NCBI RefSeq assembly: GCF_000027165.1
Contig: NC_013853.1
Span: 1,364,001-1,428,000 of the forward strand
Source: Streptococcus mitis B6
Lineage (GTDB): Bacteria; Bacillota; Bacilli; Lactobacillales; Streptococcaceae
Length of the DNA stretch: 64,000 bases
Direction: 5' to 3'
A model generated the notes under the pieces. That model ran no database searches and had not been told where the DNA came from. It saw only the letters and a program-made list of their open reading frames with translations. The position numbers and the translations under genes were made by a program. Below are positions 13,781 through 23,122 of this stretch, piece after piece (the stretch's first letter is position 1; every line of letters begins with the position of its first letter).

Positions 13781-15100
13781 CTAATCCCACTTCAATCCTA
13801 CATGTTCGTTCATTTCTTTATAGGCTGTATCAATTCGTTCCTTAGTCGCTTCATCTAACTGGTCACGATGACTACCACCCTCGATAAAATCTTCTAAGAT
13901 ATAGGTTTGGTAAAGGAAGAGTGGATAACCTTCTGGAGAATAGGTTCCTTTCGGTGTACGATTTACCCAAGAAGGATGTGCTTTAGCAGTTTCGATTGTC
14001 GTCTTGCCATCCTTTTTCTTAATGGTCACATCCATAAGAACACCACGCTCTGTCCACTTAGCATTCTCTTCATCTTGCATGGTTTCAATTCGTTGATTGG
14101 AAATGAAGTTCCCCATTGAATAGATAATGAGTTTCTTGTCTCCATCTTTTTCAACCGTTTCAGATGGTTCAACTACGTGAGGGTGCCCTCCAAAGATAAT
14201 ATCAGCTCCCCAATCGATCATTTTGTGATAAAGAACCTTTTGTTCTTCAGTTGGTTCCAAGCGATACTCCACACCCATCTGAGGCATGATAATGGTGATA
14301 TCTGCTTCCTTCTCTGCTCGTTCAATTTCAGCCTTCATCTTGTCTTCATTTAGGTCTGAAAGATAGCGATTATAATCTTCCTGAGAAATACTTTGCTCAA
14401 TTCCATTAAAACCATAAGAATAAGCCAAAAGTGCAACCTTGATACCATTCACTTCCTTGATAACCAGTGGAGCTTGATCACGGGACTCATGCGTATACAC
14501 TCCAATAGGCGTCATACCTGCCTTTTCAATTGCATCTGCTGTTGAAACGACACCTTCTATTTGTGAATCTAGGATATGGTTATGCGCCAAGTCTAGCACT
14601 TGATAACCGGCATCCTTGATGGCATCCATGACTTCGCCAGGTGCATTAAAGAGAGGATAACCTGCCAAATAGTGGTCCTTGTTCACAGTACCTTCAAAAT
14701 CACCTAAAATCAAGTCTGCTTGTTTGAGCCATGGTTTCACATACTCAAAATTCTCATGAAAATCATACGTTCCATCATCCTTTTTTGCTGAAAAGTAAAG
14801 AATATCATGATAAAGCAAATCCCCGTGGGCCATAATTCTGGCAGTTTTTTCCTCTTCCTGCTCCTGAGACTTTTGCTTAGTCCCCTCTTGAGAAATAGTA
14901 TCTCGTTTTTGACTGGTTAAAGGGTTTCCTTGGAAACTTTCAAACAACAAGACCAAGCCCATTGATAAAGCAACTGCTAGCAAGAGTACCGCCACAAATC
15001 CTTTATTGCTCCACTTGCGATAACTCCTAAAAAAGTTTACCAAGCCCCTCATAAAACGAAAAGCTGAACCACGCTGATATCGATCTTGTCTTCTTTGCAT
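13781..15100 (-). CDS. CapA-family (poly-gamma-glutamate synthesis type) membrane-anchored metallophosphatase-like protein
   Basis: 439 residues from the ATG at 15098-15100, preferred because AGGGAG lies seven bases upstream; an upstream start at 15169 lacks a site. A basic N-terminus and one transmembrane segment (about 28-48, VAVLLLAVALSMGLVLLF) anchor it. The extracellular domain (about 85-400) is PGA_cap/calcineurin-like: AHGDLLYHD, GDFEGTV, LAHNHILD, MGVEYRLEPT, GGHPHVVEP, YSMGNFISNQR. Members act in poly-gamma-glutamate capsule retention or in cell-wall metabolism. No capBC genes are nearby, so the role here is unknown. Confidence 0.85.
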   Translation of the reverse strand: MQRRQDRYQRGSAFRFMRGLVNFFRSYRKWSNKGFVAVLLLAVALSMGLVLLFESFQGNPLTSQKRDTISQEGTKQKSQEQEEEKTARIMAHGDLLYHDILYFSAKKDDGTYDFHENFEYVKPWLKQADLILGDFEGTVNKDHYLAGYPLFNAPGEVMDAIKDAGYQVLDLAHNHILDSQIEGVVSTADAIEKAGMTPIGVYTHESRDQAPLVIKEVNGIKVALLAYSYGFNGIEQSISQEDYNRYLSDLNEDKMKAEIERAEKEADITIIMPQMGVEYRLEPTEEQKVLYHKMIDWGADIIFGGHPHVVEPSETVEKDGDKKLIIYSMGNFISNQRIETMQDEENAKWTERGVLMDVTIKKKDGKTTIETAKAHPSWVNRTPKGTYSPEGYPLFLYQTYILEDFIEGGSHRDQLDEATKERIDTAYKEMNEHVGLKWD

Positions 15101-15174
15101 CTTCATTCTCCCTACTTTCTTATTCAAGCCTTTTCTTTTTATTATATCACAGATAAGGATTTCTTTCACAATTG

Positions 15175-15415
15175 ATACTCTTCGAAAATCAAATTCAAAC
15201 CACGTCAGCGTCGCCTTACCGTATATATGTAACTGACTTCGTCAGTTCTATCCACAACCTCAAAACAGTGTTTTGAGCTGACTTCGTCAGTTCTATCCAC
15301 AACCTCAAAGCAGTGCTTTGAGCTGACTTCGTCAGTTCTATCTACAACCTCAAAGCAGTGCTTTGAGCAACCTGCGGCTAGCTTCCTAGTTTGCTCTTTG
15401 ATTTTCATTGAGTAT
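15175..15415 (+). repeat. BOX element (boxA, three boxB, boxC)
   Basis: It starts ATACTCTTCGAAAATC and ends GATTTTCATTGAGTAT, as BOX elements do. BoxA contains CACGTCAGCGTCGCCTTACC. Three tandem boxB units each contain CTGACTTCGTCAGTTCTATC, and boxC carries the TTGCTCTTTGATTTTCATTG end. Length 241 bp. It lies between the CapA-like gene and def, upstream of both. The 67-codon open frame inside it is a by-product of the repeats. Confidence 0.93.
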
Positions 15416-15516
15416 GAATTGAACTTCGTATCTATTTTCTATAAATCCTAAAGTCTGTAATACTTTCAATCCTTGTCATTTTGTGATATCATGTAGAGGT
15501 AATGAAAGGAGAGAAA

Positions 15517-16128
15517 ATGTCTGCTATAGAACGTATTACAAAAGCTGCTCACTTAATTGATATGAACGATATTATCCGCGAAGGGAATCCTACTCTACGC
15601 GCGGTTGCTGAGGAAGTCACTTTCCCCCTATCTGATCAGGAAATCATTCTTGGCGAAAAGATGATGCAATTCCTGAAACATTCCCAAGATCCTGTCATGG
15701 CTGAAAAAATGGGGCTCCGAGGTGGTGTTGGACTTGCTGCTCCTCAATTAGATATCTCAAAACGTATTATCGCTGTTTTGGTGCCAAACATTGTCGAAGA
15801 AGGCGAAACTCCACAGGAAGCTTACGACTTGCAAGCTATTATGTACAATCCAAAAATCGTCTCTCACTCTGTTCAAGATGCTGCTCTTGGCGAAGGAGAA
15901 GGTTGTCTGTCTGTTGACCGTAACGTGCCTGGCTACGTAGTTCGCCATGCTCGCGTTACTGTTGACTACTTTGACAAGGATGGGGAAAAACACCGCATCA
16001 AACTTAAAGGTTATAACTCCATCGTTGTTCAGCATGAAATTGACCACATAAACGGTATCATGTTTTACGATCGTATCAATGAAAAAGACCCATTTGCAGT
16101 TAAAGATGGTTTACTGATTCTAGAATAA
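15517..16128 (+). CDS. def: Peptide deformylase
   Basis: 203 residues from the ATG at 15517, five codons inside a longer frame, with GAAAGGAG upstream. It removes the formyl group from nascent proteins. Motifs: GVGLAAPQ (residues 70-77), EGCLS with metal-ligand Cys130, and QHEIDHING with His173, Glu174 and His177. The size and the long insertion before EGCLS mark a type 2 deformylase of Gram-positive bacteria. Monocistronic, with its own terminator. Confidence 0.96.
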   Translation: MSAIERITKAAHLIDMNDIIREGNPTLRAVAEEVTFPLSDQEIILGEKMMQFLKHSQDPVMAEKMGLRGGVGLAAPQLDISKRIIAVLVPNIVEEGETPQEAYDLQAIMYNPKIVSHSVQDAALGEGEGCLSVDRNVPGYVVRHARVTVDYFDKDGEKHRIKLKGYNSIVVQHEIDHINGIMFYDRINEKDPFAVKDGLLILE

Positions 16129-16130
16129 AG

Positions 16131-16156
16131 AAAATCCCGTTGCAAGACGGGGTTTT
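16131..16156 (+). terminator. def terminator
   Basis: Stem AAAATCCCGT/ACGGGGTTTT with a short loop, four bases after the def stop. The same region includes a TATAAT (16161-16166) that likely serves rlmB. Confidence 0.65.
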
Positions 16157-16172
16157 GTGTTATAATAGAGGC

Positions 16173-16901
16173 ATGAAAACAAATGATATTGTCTATGGCG
16201 TTCACGCCGTTACCGAAGCCCTCCTTGCAAATACTGGCAATAAACTCTACCTCCAAGAAGATCTCCGAGGTAAGAATGTTGAGAAAGTCAAGGAACTGGC
16301 TACAGAAAAGAAGGTGTCCATTTCTTGGACCTCAAAAAAATCCCTTTCTGAGATGACTGAAGGTGCTGTCCACCAAGGTTTTGTTCTACGAGTATCTGAA
16401 TTTGCCTATAGCGAGCTAGATCACATTCTTGAAAAAACACACCAAGAAGAAAATCCTTTGCTATTGATTCTGGACGGGTTAACTGATCCTCACAACTTAG
16501 GCTCCATCTTAAGAACCGCTGATGCGACCAATGTTTCAGGAGTCATCATTCCCAAGCACCGTGCTGTCGGAGTTACTCCTGTTGTTGCCAAAACGGCCAC
16601 AGGTGCTATCGAGCACGTTCCCATCGCCCGAGTGACCAATCTAAGCCAAACTCTGGACAAACTCAAGGATGAAGGATTCTGGACCTTTGGAACGGATATG
16701 AATGGGACTCCTTGCCACAAGTGGAATACAAAAGGGAAAATTGCCCTCATCATCGGAAATGAAGGAAAAGGCATCTCTAGCAACATCAAAAAACAGGTCG
16801 ATGAAATGATTACCATTCCTATGAATGGACATGTTCAAAGCCTTAATGCCAGTGTGGCTGCAGCCATTCTCATGTACGAAGTTTTTCGAAATAGACTATA
16901 A
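16173..16901 (+). CDS. rlmB: 23S rRNA 2'-O-methyltransferase, TrmH/SpoU family (RlmB-like)
   Basis: 242 residues from the ATG at 16173 (MKTNDIVYGVHAVTEALLAN). An N-terminal SpoU substrate-binding domain (about 1-80) precedes the SPOUT domain with motif 1 DGLTDPHNLGSILRTADA, motif 2 LIIGNEGKGIS and motif 3 IPMNGHVQSLNASVAAAIL, which form the knotted SAM site. RlmB methylates G2251 of 23S rRNA in E. coli; the exact target here is inferred. Confidence 0.9.
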   Translation: MKTNDIVYGVHAVTEALLANTGNKLYLQEDLRGKNVEKVKELATEKKVSISWTSKKSLSEMTEGAVHQGFVLRVSEFAYSELDHILEKTHQEENPLLLILDGLTDPHNLGSILRTADATNVSGVIIPKHRAVGVTPVVAKTATGAIEHVPIARVTNLSQTLDKLKDEGFWTFGTDMNGTPCHKWNTKGKIALIIGNEGKGISSNIKKQVDEMITIPMNGHVQSLNASVAAAILMYEVFRNRL

Positions 16902-16936
16902 AAAAAGTTTCCAGTCATCTGATTGGAAACTTTTTT
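16901..16936. terminator. Bidirectional terminator between rlmB and trxB
   Basis: A 12-bp perfect stem AAAAAAGTTTCC/GGAAACTTTTTT serves the convergent genes on both sides. Confidence 0.85.
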
Positions 16937-16940
16937 ATGA

Positions 16941-17852
16941 TTAACAATGTTCTGTAATAAATTTGTAGGCTTCTTGACCAGCGATAGCGCCATCTCCAAC
17001 TGCTGTTGCTACTTGGCGAAGGTCTTTTTGGCGAACATCTCCAACTGCAAAGATACCATCAACTGCAGTTTTCATGTGGTTGTCTGTCACAATCCAGCCA
17101 GCCTGATCTTGGATATTCAATTCTTTAACAAAATCGCTAAGAGGGTCCAAGCCAACATAGATAAAGACGCCACCGAAGGCTTGCTCTGTCACTTGACCTG
17201 TTTTTACGTTTTCAAAAACGACAGATTCTACTCGGTTTTCACCCTTGATTTCCTTGACTACAGAATCCCAGATAAAGCTGATTTTCTCATTCGCAAAGGC
17301 GCGGTCTTGTAAAACCTTTTGAGCACGAAGTTGGTCACGACGGTGAACAATGGTAACAGTCTTAGCAAAACGAGTCAAGAAGAGGGCTTCTTCAACAGCT
17401 GAATCTCCACCACCAACTACCAACAAATCTTGGTCACGGAAGAAAGCACCATCACACACGGCACAGTAAGAAACACCACGACTGTTCAGTTCTTCTTCTC
17501 CAGGTACTCCCAAAGGACGGTGTTTAGAACCAGTCGCTACGATAACGGTACGTGTTTCATATGTTTGGTCATCAGTCATCACTTTCTTAAAATGACCATG
17601 GTCTTCTACATTTTCAACATAACCATAAATGTGCTCAACACCAAGATTTTCAAGCGGTTCAAACATTTTTTCTGCCAATTCTGGCCCACTAATATTAGCG
17701 TATCCAGGATAATTTTCAATATCAGATGTATTATTCATCTGACCACCTGGCAGACCACCTTCAATCAAGGCTACTTTCAGATTGCTTCGAGCAGCATACA
17801 AGGCTGCAGTCATACCTGCAGGTCCAGCACCGATAATAATAGTATCGTACAT
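16941..17852 (-). CDS. trxB: Thioredoxin reductase
   Basis: 303 residues. FAD-binding IIIGAGPAGMTAALYAAR at the N-terminus, redox-active CAVC at Cys130-Cys133 followed by DG, NADPH-binding VVGGGDSAVEEA, and the C-terminal FAVGDVRQKDLRQVATAVGDG. It reduces thioredoxin with NADPH in the cytoplasm. A small DUF4059 gene lies 66 bp upstream and may be co-transcribed. Confidence 0.95.
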   Translation of the reverse strand: MYDTIIIGAGPAGMTAALYAARSNLKVALIEGGLPGGQMNNTSDIENYPGYANISGPELAEKMFEPLENLGVEHIYGYVENVEDHGHFKKVMTDDQTYETRTVIVATGSKHRPLGVPGEEELNSRGVSYCAVCDGAFFRDQDLLVVGGGDSAVEEALFLTRFAKTVTIVHRRDQLRAQKVLQDRAFANEKISFIWDSVVKEIKGENRVESVVFENVKTGQVTEQAFGGVFIYVGLDPLSDFVKELNIQDQAGWIVTDNHMKTAVDGIFAVGDVRQKDLRQVATAVGDGAIAGQEAYKFITEHC

Positions 17853-17917
17853 ATAGATTCCTTCTTTCTTGTTGTAACTATCTTTATTCTAACTCTTTCT
17901 TGTCAATCAAGCAAGGA

Positions 17918-18142
17918 TTATGCCTTGAAGACAAGAATTAAACTCATAACCGCAAAGGATAATACTGGAACAACCAAGACTCCAATCATAATCATATCAT
18001 AGAGATGGGCTTGGCGAGCCTTGGCTGTCTTATCCACTCCCGACATGGCTCTCAGTCCAATCCAAATCCCTAAAAAAATCAGGACGAGGATGGTGGTCAA
18101 GATCAAACTCTCGAAATATAAAGAAAATAGTTGCAGTAGCAT
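17918..18142 (-). CDS. DUF4059-family small membrane protein
   Basis: 74 residues from the second possible ATG (MLLQLFSLYFESLILTTILV), chosen because GAGAG precedes it; an ATG four codons upstream has no visible site. Two transmembrane helices (about 9-30 and 50-70) flank a charged loop (DKTAKARQAHLYD). It lies between the amino-acid transporter and trxB. No function is known. Confidence 0.7.
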   Translation of the reverse strand: MLLQLFSLYFESLILTTILVLIFLGIWIGLRAMSGVDKTAKARQAHLYDMIMIGVLVVPVLSFAVMSLILVFKA

Positions 18143-18176
18143 GATTTCTCTCATTTCTATCTTTTTTAAAGAGTAA

Positions 18177-18203
18177 ACTCAGCTAGTCCAGCTAACTGAG
18201 TTT
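18177..18203 (-). terminator. Terminator of the amino-acid ABC transporter
   Basis: Stem AACTCAG/CTGAGTT downstream of the ATP-binding gene, with inner pairing TTAGCT/AGCTA; the T-run is short. Confidence 0.5.
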
Positions 18204-18219
18204 TCCTTTATCTATTATA

Positions 18220-18963
18220 TCAAATATAAGTCCGTTTGTAACTAGCGAAGAATTCTTTTGTTCGTTCTTCTTTAGGATGGTGGATAATCTCATCCGGTGT
18301 TCCAGACTCAATGATTTTCCCCTTATCTAAGAAGAGAATCTTATCAGCAACTTGGGCTACAAAGGACATGTCATGACTAACCAAAATCATGGTTTGACCT
18401 GACTTAGCAGCATCTGCAATAGACTTCTCTACTTCACCAACCAATTCTGGGTCAAGGGCTGAAGTTGGTTCATCTAAAAGCAAGACATCTGGTTTCATAG
18501 CAAGGGCACGCGCTAGAGCAACTCGTTGCTTTTGTCCACCTGATAAATGGCGAGGGTAATGGTTTTCACGGTCAGAAAGCCCAACCTTAGCCAACTCTTC
18601 CTTGGCAATCTTAGTCGCTTCTTGGTCAGATAATTTCTTGACGACAACCAAGCCTTCTTTCACATTATCAAGTGCTGTGCGGCGTTCAAACAAATTAAAC
18701 TGCTGAAAAACCATAGACAACTTACGACGAAGGGCGAGGATTTCTTCTTGAGTGATTTTAGAAAAATCAACTGAAAAATCATCAATTTGAATAGAGCCAC
18801 TGTCAGGTGTTTCAAGATAATTGAGACTACGAAGGAAAGTTGATTTTCCAGCTCCTGAAGAACCAATCAAGGCTACAACTTCCCCTTTTTGAATATCCAA
18901 GTTCAGATGATCCAAGACAGTCTGTCCTGAAAAGGATTTGCTTAAATTCGAAATCTTAATCAT
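18220..18963 (-). CDS. Polar amino acid ABC transporter, ATP-binding protein
   Basis: 247 residues. Walker A GSSGAGKST (residues 34-42), Q-loop FQQFNLF, signature LSGGQKQRVALARAL, Walker B VLLLDEPTSALDP, H-loop VSHDMSF. It is of the GlnQ/TcyC subfamily. Its start overlaps the end of the permease gene, so the two are translated together. No substrate-binding protein gene is adjacent, so one encoded elsewhere must supply the substrate; cystine or another polar amino acid is likely. Confidence 0.92.
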   Translation of the reverse strand: MIKISNLSKSFSGQTVLDHLNLDIQKGEVVALIGSSGAGKSTFLRSLNYLETPDSGSIQIDDFSVDFSKITQEEILALRRKLSMVFQQFNLFERRTALDNVKEGLVVVKKLSDQEATKIAKEELAKVGLSDRENHYPRHLSGGQKQRVALARALAMKPDVLLLDEPTSALDPELVGEVEKSIADAAKSGQTMILVSHDMSFVAQVADKILFLDKGKIIESGTPDEIIHHPKEERTKEFFASYKRTYI

Positions 18964-19763
18964 TAACGAAGGTCTCCTTTCACATCTGTTTGCACTGTAT
19001 CGGGTGCAGAAATAGCCATTTTTCTCTCAATGAAACGACCAAGACTTTCAATTCCGATATTGACTACCCAATAAACAAGGGCTACAGAGATGAATCTCTC
19101 AAAGTAACGATAATCAGCTCCACCTAGAATCTGAGCTTGGGCAAAGACTTCCACAACACCCGCACTGAAGGCTAGGGAAGTTCCCTTGGTCAAACCGATT
19201 AGGGAATTGATTAAGGTTGGAGTCGCCACAACGGCTGCATTTGGAATAATCACTCGACGATAAACTTGCGCTCGAGTCATACCCAAACTACGTGCCGCCT
19301 CAATCTCACCAGGATTGACTGAGAGAATGGCTGCACGAATGGTTTCACTGGCATAAGCCGCCTCATTAAAAGCAAAGGCAACAATCGCAAAAGCTGCAGC
19401 TGGAATAGCATTGATATTGAGACCAGTCCCCCATTGCTGATTGAGAGCTTTTAGAGCCAAAGGAATTCCGTAGTAGGTCAACATAAGTTGCACCAAAATC
19501 GGTGTCCCTTTTAAGAAGCTAACAAAGAAGGCCTGCAAGGGATATAAAATCTTGACACGATTGATTTTCACAATGGCAAAAAGAAGCGCCAAAACCAAGC
19601 CAAAAAGGGCACCACCAATTGTCAACATAATCGTTGTTGGCAGTTGTTGGACAATTCTAGGGATTCCATCAAAGACCGAACGCAGGCTAAACAGCTTGCC
19701 ATCTGGAATCAATTGCATCAAGTTTTGGTACCAATCTGATGCTAAAATCGTTGTAACATTCAT
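18963..19763 (-). CDS. Polar amino acid ABC transporter, permease
   Basis: 266 residues of the HisM/TcyB type. An N-terminal segment of about 40 residues precedes five or so membrane helices (about 42-65, 77-100, 120-140, 190-215, 230-245). The EAA loop is EIEAARSLGMTRAQVYRRVIIPNA, where the ATPase docks. First gene of a two-gene operon. The substrate is not determinable from the sequence. Confidence 0.9.
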   Translation of the reverse strand: MNVTTILASDWYQNLMQLIPDGKLFSLRSVFDGIPRIVQQLPTTIMLTIGGALFGLVLALLFAIVKINRVKILYPLQAFFVSFLKGTPILVQLMLTYYGIPLALKALNQQWGTGLNINAIPAAAFAIVAFAFNEAAYASETIRAAILSVNPGEIEAARSLGMTRAQVYRRVIIPNAAVVATPTLINSLIGLTKGTSLAFSAGVVEVFAQAQILGGADYRYFERFISVALVYWVVNIGIESLGRFIERKMAISAPDTVQTDVKGDLR

Positions 19764-19920
19764 AAAAACATCCTCTCCTGATAATGATTCATTCTACCAT
19801 ACTTCTGCCGTCAATGAAATTATTTGCTACGGTCAGATACAGACTTTGTCTACCTACTAGTTTATCATACTTTGAAACAGGGAGGCTATATATTTTATCT
19901 ATCAAAGAGATAAGTAAAAA

Positions 19921-20277
19921 CTATCTCAATCCCAATTCTTCGTAAGCTTTTCGATAACCGATTTGCTTAACAGTTCCATTTTCTACTAAAATCGGTCGTT
20001 TTAACAACATACCGTCACTTGCTAGCAACTCAGCTGCTTCTTGGTTTGACAGACTTCCTACCTTATCTTTCAGCCCCAATTCACGGTATTTGATTCCACT
20101 GGTGTTGAAAAATTGCTTTAGCTCGAACCCTGAGGTTTCTAGCCAGTTTAAAATGACTTCTTGACTAGGTGTTTCTTCTACGATATGGACGACTTTATAG
20201 TCCACACCGAGTTGATTTAATTCTTGTTTTGCTTTTTTACAAGTTGAACATTTTGGGTATTCGATAAATTCTAACAT
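19921..20277 (-). CDS. ArsC/Spx-family thioredoxin-fold protein
   Basis: 118 residues from the ATG at 20275-20277 (MLEFIEYPKCSTCKKAKQEL); a GTG three codons upstream overlaps the preceding stop codon but lacks a better site. It has a Cys-x-x-Cys at 10-13 and the RPILVENGTVKQIGYR segment of ArsC-like proteins. Annotated members include arsenate reductase-like and Spx/MgsR-like regulators; the CxxC and lack of an ars operon leave the role open. It follows ogt closely in a three-gene cluster. Confidence 0.8.
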   Translation of the reverse strand: MLEFIEYPKCSTCKKAKQELNQLGVDYKVVHIVEETPSQEVILNWLETSGFELKQFFNTSGIKYRELGLKDKVGSLSNQEAAELLASDGMLLKRPILVENGTVKQIGYRKAYEELGLR

Positions 20278-20282
20278 GTCTT

Positions 20283-20801
20283 TCACTTTCTATTATTTAT
20301 ATCTTTAAAACCTACGCCTTCATGCTCCAAGAGCCAGGCTTTCTTTTCCACTCCTGCAGCATAACCTGTCAGACGCTTGCCAGCTCCTAGCACCCGATGA
20401 CAAGGTACTAGGATGGACCAAGGATTTCGTCCTACAGCTCCACCAATTGCTTGAGCAGAAGCCACTTGCAGGTCTTGAGCTATTTGTCCATAGGTCACTG
20501 TCTGACCATAAGGAATTCCCTGTAAATAGGACCAAACTCGCTTTTCAAAATCCGTACCGATTGGAGCCAAAGGTAAGTTGGATAAATCCTGATACCTGCC
20601 TTTAAAGTAATCATCTAAGCAAGCAATAACGGAGTCTAAAATAGGATGGCTAGCAACTTCTTCTATCGTTTCATCTCCTAGCCCCCTCTCAAAATGCTTC
20701 TGGTCCTGTACCCAAATTCCATACAGATATTGGTCATCAGCTACGAGAGAAAGGAAGCCAATTGGCGAAGAATAGAGCATTTTGGCATACTTCTTTTGCA
20801 T
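20283..20801 (-). CDS. ogt: Methylated-DNA-protein cysteine S-methyltransferase
   Basis: 172 residues. The C-terminal domain holds the acceptor motif LVPCHRVLG (Cys134), preceded by the helix-turn-helix YGQTVTYGQIAQDL and the Asn-containing GGAVGRNPW. It transfers O6-alkyl groups from guanine to itself, a one-time DNA repair event. The start overlaps the stop of the upstream acetyltransferase gene. Confidence 0.93.
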   Translation of the reverse strand: MQKKYAKMLYSSPIGFLSLVADDQYLYGIWVQDQKHFERGLGDETIEEVASHPILDSVIACLDDYFKGRYQDLSNLPLAPIGTDFEKRVWSYLQGIPYGQTVTYGQIAQDLQVASAQAIGGAVGRNPWSILVPCHRVLGAGKRLTGYAAGVEKKAWLLEHEGVGFKDINNRK

Positions 20802-21295
20802 TATTTCTTTAATTTTTGATAGGCCAAGCGTTCACCATCTACTGGTACCTTACCGACCTGTTTAAAACCAAGTTTTTCAAAAATATGTTGCATGGCCTTG
20901 TTTGCAACATGCGTATCTGAGCGAAAATCTAGATAATCAAAACCTTCAATCAAGCCCTCTAAAAAGGTTTGAGCCACTCCTTGTCCCTGGACATCTGCTG
21001 CCACAGCGATACGATGAAAGACTAGGTACTCTGACTCTCCAGCTTGCCAGTTGCCCTCATAAATGGCTTCATAGGCCTCCTCTGGACTCTTGGTCACAGC
21101 AGCATAGGCTAGTAGTTCTCCCTCTTCCAAGGCTACGTATGCTTGTCCTGAGATTATATCCTCAATAATAATATCAGCATTTGGATAACCATTTTGCCAC
21201 TGGTCACTACCAGCTTCTGCTAAACATTTCTTAGCATCCTCCATCACCTGCATAATAGCATCTACTTCATTTGGAAAAGCTAAACGAATCTCCAT
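20801..21295 (-). CDS. GNAT-family N-acetyltransferase
   Basis: 164 residues. The acetyl-CoA motif A is IAVAADVQGQGVAQTFLEGLI, and the C-terminal NKAMQHIFEKLGFKQVG completes the fold. The substrate is unknown. RBS AGGAG precedes the ATG. First gene of the cluster GNAT-ogt-ArsC-like, all overlapping or nearly so. Confidence 0.85.
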   Translation of the reverse strand: MEIRLAFPNEVDAIMQVMEDAKKCLAEAGSDQWQNGYPNADIIIEDIISGQAYVALEEGELLAYAAVTKSPEEAYEAIYEGNWQAGESEYLVFHRIAVAADVQGQGVAQTFLEGLIEGFDYLDFRSDTHVANKAMQHIFEKLGFKQVGKVPVDGERLAYQKLKK

Positions 21296-21429
21296 CTTTT
21301 CTCCTCATTTCTGACTAGTTTCTCCCATCATAGCATAATTTAAGTCTTTCTACAAGCAGTTAAAACTTGACTTTCTGTTTTTATTATTTTATAATCTAGT
21401 TATTAAAACTAGATAAAAAGGAGTTGAAA

Positions 21430-21876
21430 ATGAAAGCTACCTTTTCCTACCCAAAATGGGCAGAAATTCCAAACATTGACCTCTATCTGGACCAGGTTTT
21501 ACTATATGTCAATCAGGTCTGCGCCCCTGTCTCTCCAGATAAGGACAAGGGCCTAACAGCATCTATGGTTAACAATTATGTTAAACATGGTTACCTGACA
21601 AAGCCTGACAAGAAAAAATACCAACGCCAACAGATTGCCCGTTTGATTGCTATCACAACCCTCAAGTCGGTATTCTCTATTCAAGAAATAGCTCAGACAC
21701 TGAATACTCTGCAAAGTCAAGCAAGTTCAGACCAACTCTATGATGCTTTTGTGGACTACATGAACCAAGGAATTGACCCAGCTAACCCCATTATCCAAAC
21801 CAGCTGCCAAACCGTTAAACTCTTTCATCAAGCTCTAGACTTAATCCATCATACTCAAGAGGAGGTAATCCGATGA
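21430..21876 (+). CDS. DUF1836-family protein, MerR-like DNA-binding fold
   Basis: 148 residues from the ATG at 21430 (AAGGAG upstream; a TTG two codons earlier is less likely). The segment TASMVNNYVKHGYLTKPDKKKYQRQQIARLIAI looks like a helix-turn-helix that places it in DUF1836, whose members are putative regulators. The stop overlaps the start of the hemolysin III gene by 4 bp, so it may regulate or accompany that protein. Confidence 0.8.
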   Translation: MKATFSYPKWAEIPNIDLYLDQVLLYVNQVCAPVSPDKDKGLTASMVNNYVKHGYLTKPDKKKYQRQQIARLIAITTLKSVFSIQEIAQTLNTLQSQASSDQLYDAFVDYMNQGIDPANPIIQTSCQTVKLFHQALDLIHHTQEEVIR

Positions 21877-22520
21877 ACACTAGTCTTAAACTCAGCAAAC
21901 AACTCAGTTTTGGAGAGGAAATTGCTAATAGCGTGACCCATGCTGTGGGTGCCGTCATCATGCTTATCTTGCTGCCTATTTCATCCACCTATAGTTATGA
22001 GACACACGGATTTTTATCATCTATCGGCGTTTCCATTTTCGTTATTAGTCTCTTTCTCATGTTTCTATCATCCACCATTTATCACTCTATGGCTTATGGT
22101 TCGACCCATAAATATGTCTTGCGGATCATCGACCATTCTATGATTTATGTTGCTATTGCAGGCTCATACACGCCCGTCGTCTTAACCTTGATGAATAACT
22201 GGTTTGGCTATCTAATTATTGCCATCCAGTGGGGAACGACCATCTTTGGTATTCTCTATAAAATCTTTGCTAAAAAAGTCAATGAGAAATTTAGCCTTGC
22301 TCTTTACCTGATTATGGGCTGGTTGGTTTTAGCTATCATTCCTGCCATTATCAGTCAAACAACGCCAATTTTCTGGAGTCTCATGGTAACTGGCGGACTT
22401 TGTTATACAGTTGGAGCTGGATTTTACGCCAAGAAGAAACCTTATTTCCACATGATTTGGCATCTTTTTATCCTAGCCGCATCTGCCCTCCAATACATCG
22501 CCATTGTTTATTACATGTAA
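21873..22520 (+). CDS. Hemolysin III / PAQR-family membrane protein
   Basis: 215 residues with seven predicted membrane helices. Signature residues: Glu in SFGEEIANSVTHAVGA, SSTIYHSMAY, RIIDHSMIYVAIAGSYTPV and the C-terminal HMIWHLFILAASALQY, which hold the metal-binding His/Asp residues of the PAQR fold. Called hemolysin III by family; lytic activity is not established for most members. Co-transcribed with the DUF1836 gene. Confidence 0.88.
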   Translation: MNTSLKLSKQLSFGEEIANSVTHAVGAVIMLILLPISSTYSYETHGFLSSIGVSIFVISLFLMFLSSTIYHSMAYGSTHKYVLRIIDHSMIYVAIAGSYTPVVLTLMNNWFGYLIIAIQWGTTIFGILYKIFAKKVNEKFSLALYLIMGWLVLAIIPAIISQTTPIFWSLMVTGGLCYTVGAGFYAKKKPYFHMIWHLFILAASALQYIAIVYYM

Positions 22521-22553
22521 AAAAGTTGAGAAACTCAGTCTCAACTTTTTTCT
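22520..22553. terminator. Bidirectional terminator between hemolysin III and pdxT genes
   Basis: Stem AAAAAAGTTGAGA/TCTCAACTTTTTT between convergent genes. Confidence 0.85.
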
Positions 22554-23122
22554 TTACACATATTGATAAAGTACTGGTGCAAACGCACATCATCAGTCAA
22601 TTCCGGATGAAAAGAGGTTACCAGCATATTTTTTTCTTGGGCTGCAACGATTTGATTATCAACTCTTGCTAAAATTTCTACACCCTGCCCAACACTGCTG
22701 ATAATCGGACCGCGAATAAAAGTCATTGGAATCTGACCGACTCCCTTACATTCTGCTTCCGTGTAGAAACTTCCTAATTGGCGCCCATAGGCATTGCGCT
22801 CGACCACCATATCCATAGTTCCAAGATGACTTTCTTTCTGAGAAGAAATTTCTTTAGCTAAGAGAATTAAGCCCGCGCAGGTTCCAAAGGCTGGTAAACC
22901 AGATAGAATGGCTTCTCGAATGGGAATCATCATGTCCTGCTCACGTAAGAGCTTGCCCATGGTTGTAGATTCCCCACCAGGCAAAATCAAACCCGACAAG
23001 TCACTCTGATGTTTCTGAAAATCATCTAGATTTCTGATTTCAACACTCTCAACACCTAATTGCTCTAGTACTTTTGCATGCTCTGCAAAGGCACCTTGCA
23101 AGGCCAATATTCCAATTTTCAT
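22541..23122 (-). CDS. pdxT: Pyridoxal 5'-phosphate synthase glutaminase subunit
   Basis: 193 residues. Class I-like glutaminase with [13 protein letters not shown], nucleophile Cys in [15 protein letters not shown] and the His-x-Glu dyad in [10 protein letters not shown]. It supplies ammonia to PdxS for vitamin B6 synthesis. Directly follows pdxS with no gap. Its 3' end overlaps the terminator shared with the convergent gene. Confidence 0.95.
   Translation of the reverse strand: MKIGILALQGAFAEHAKVLEQLGVESVEIRNLDDFQKHQSDLSGLILPGGESTTMGKLLREQDMMIPIREAILSGLPAFGTCAGLILLAKEISSQKESHLGTMDMVVERNAYGRQLGSFYTEAECKGVGQIPMTFIRGPIISSVGQGVEILARVDNQIVAAQEKNMLVTSFHPELTDDVRLHQYFINMCKEKS

Noticed and set aside
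15205..15408. 67-codon frame with three repeats of SKHCFEVVDRTDEVS
   Set aside because: It is the translation of the BOX element's boxB units; no ribosome binding site.
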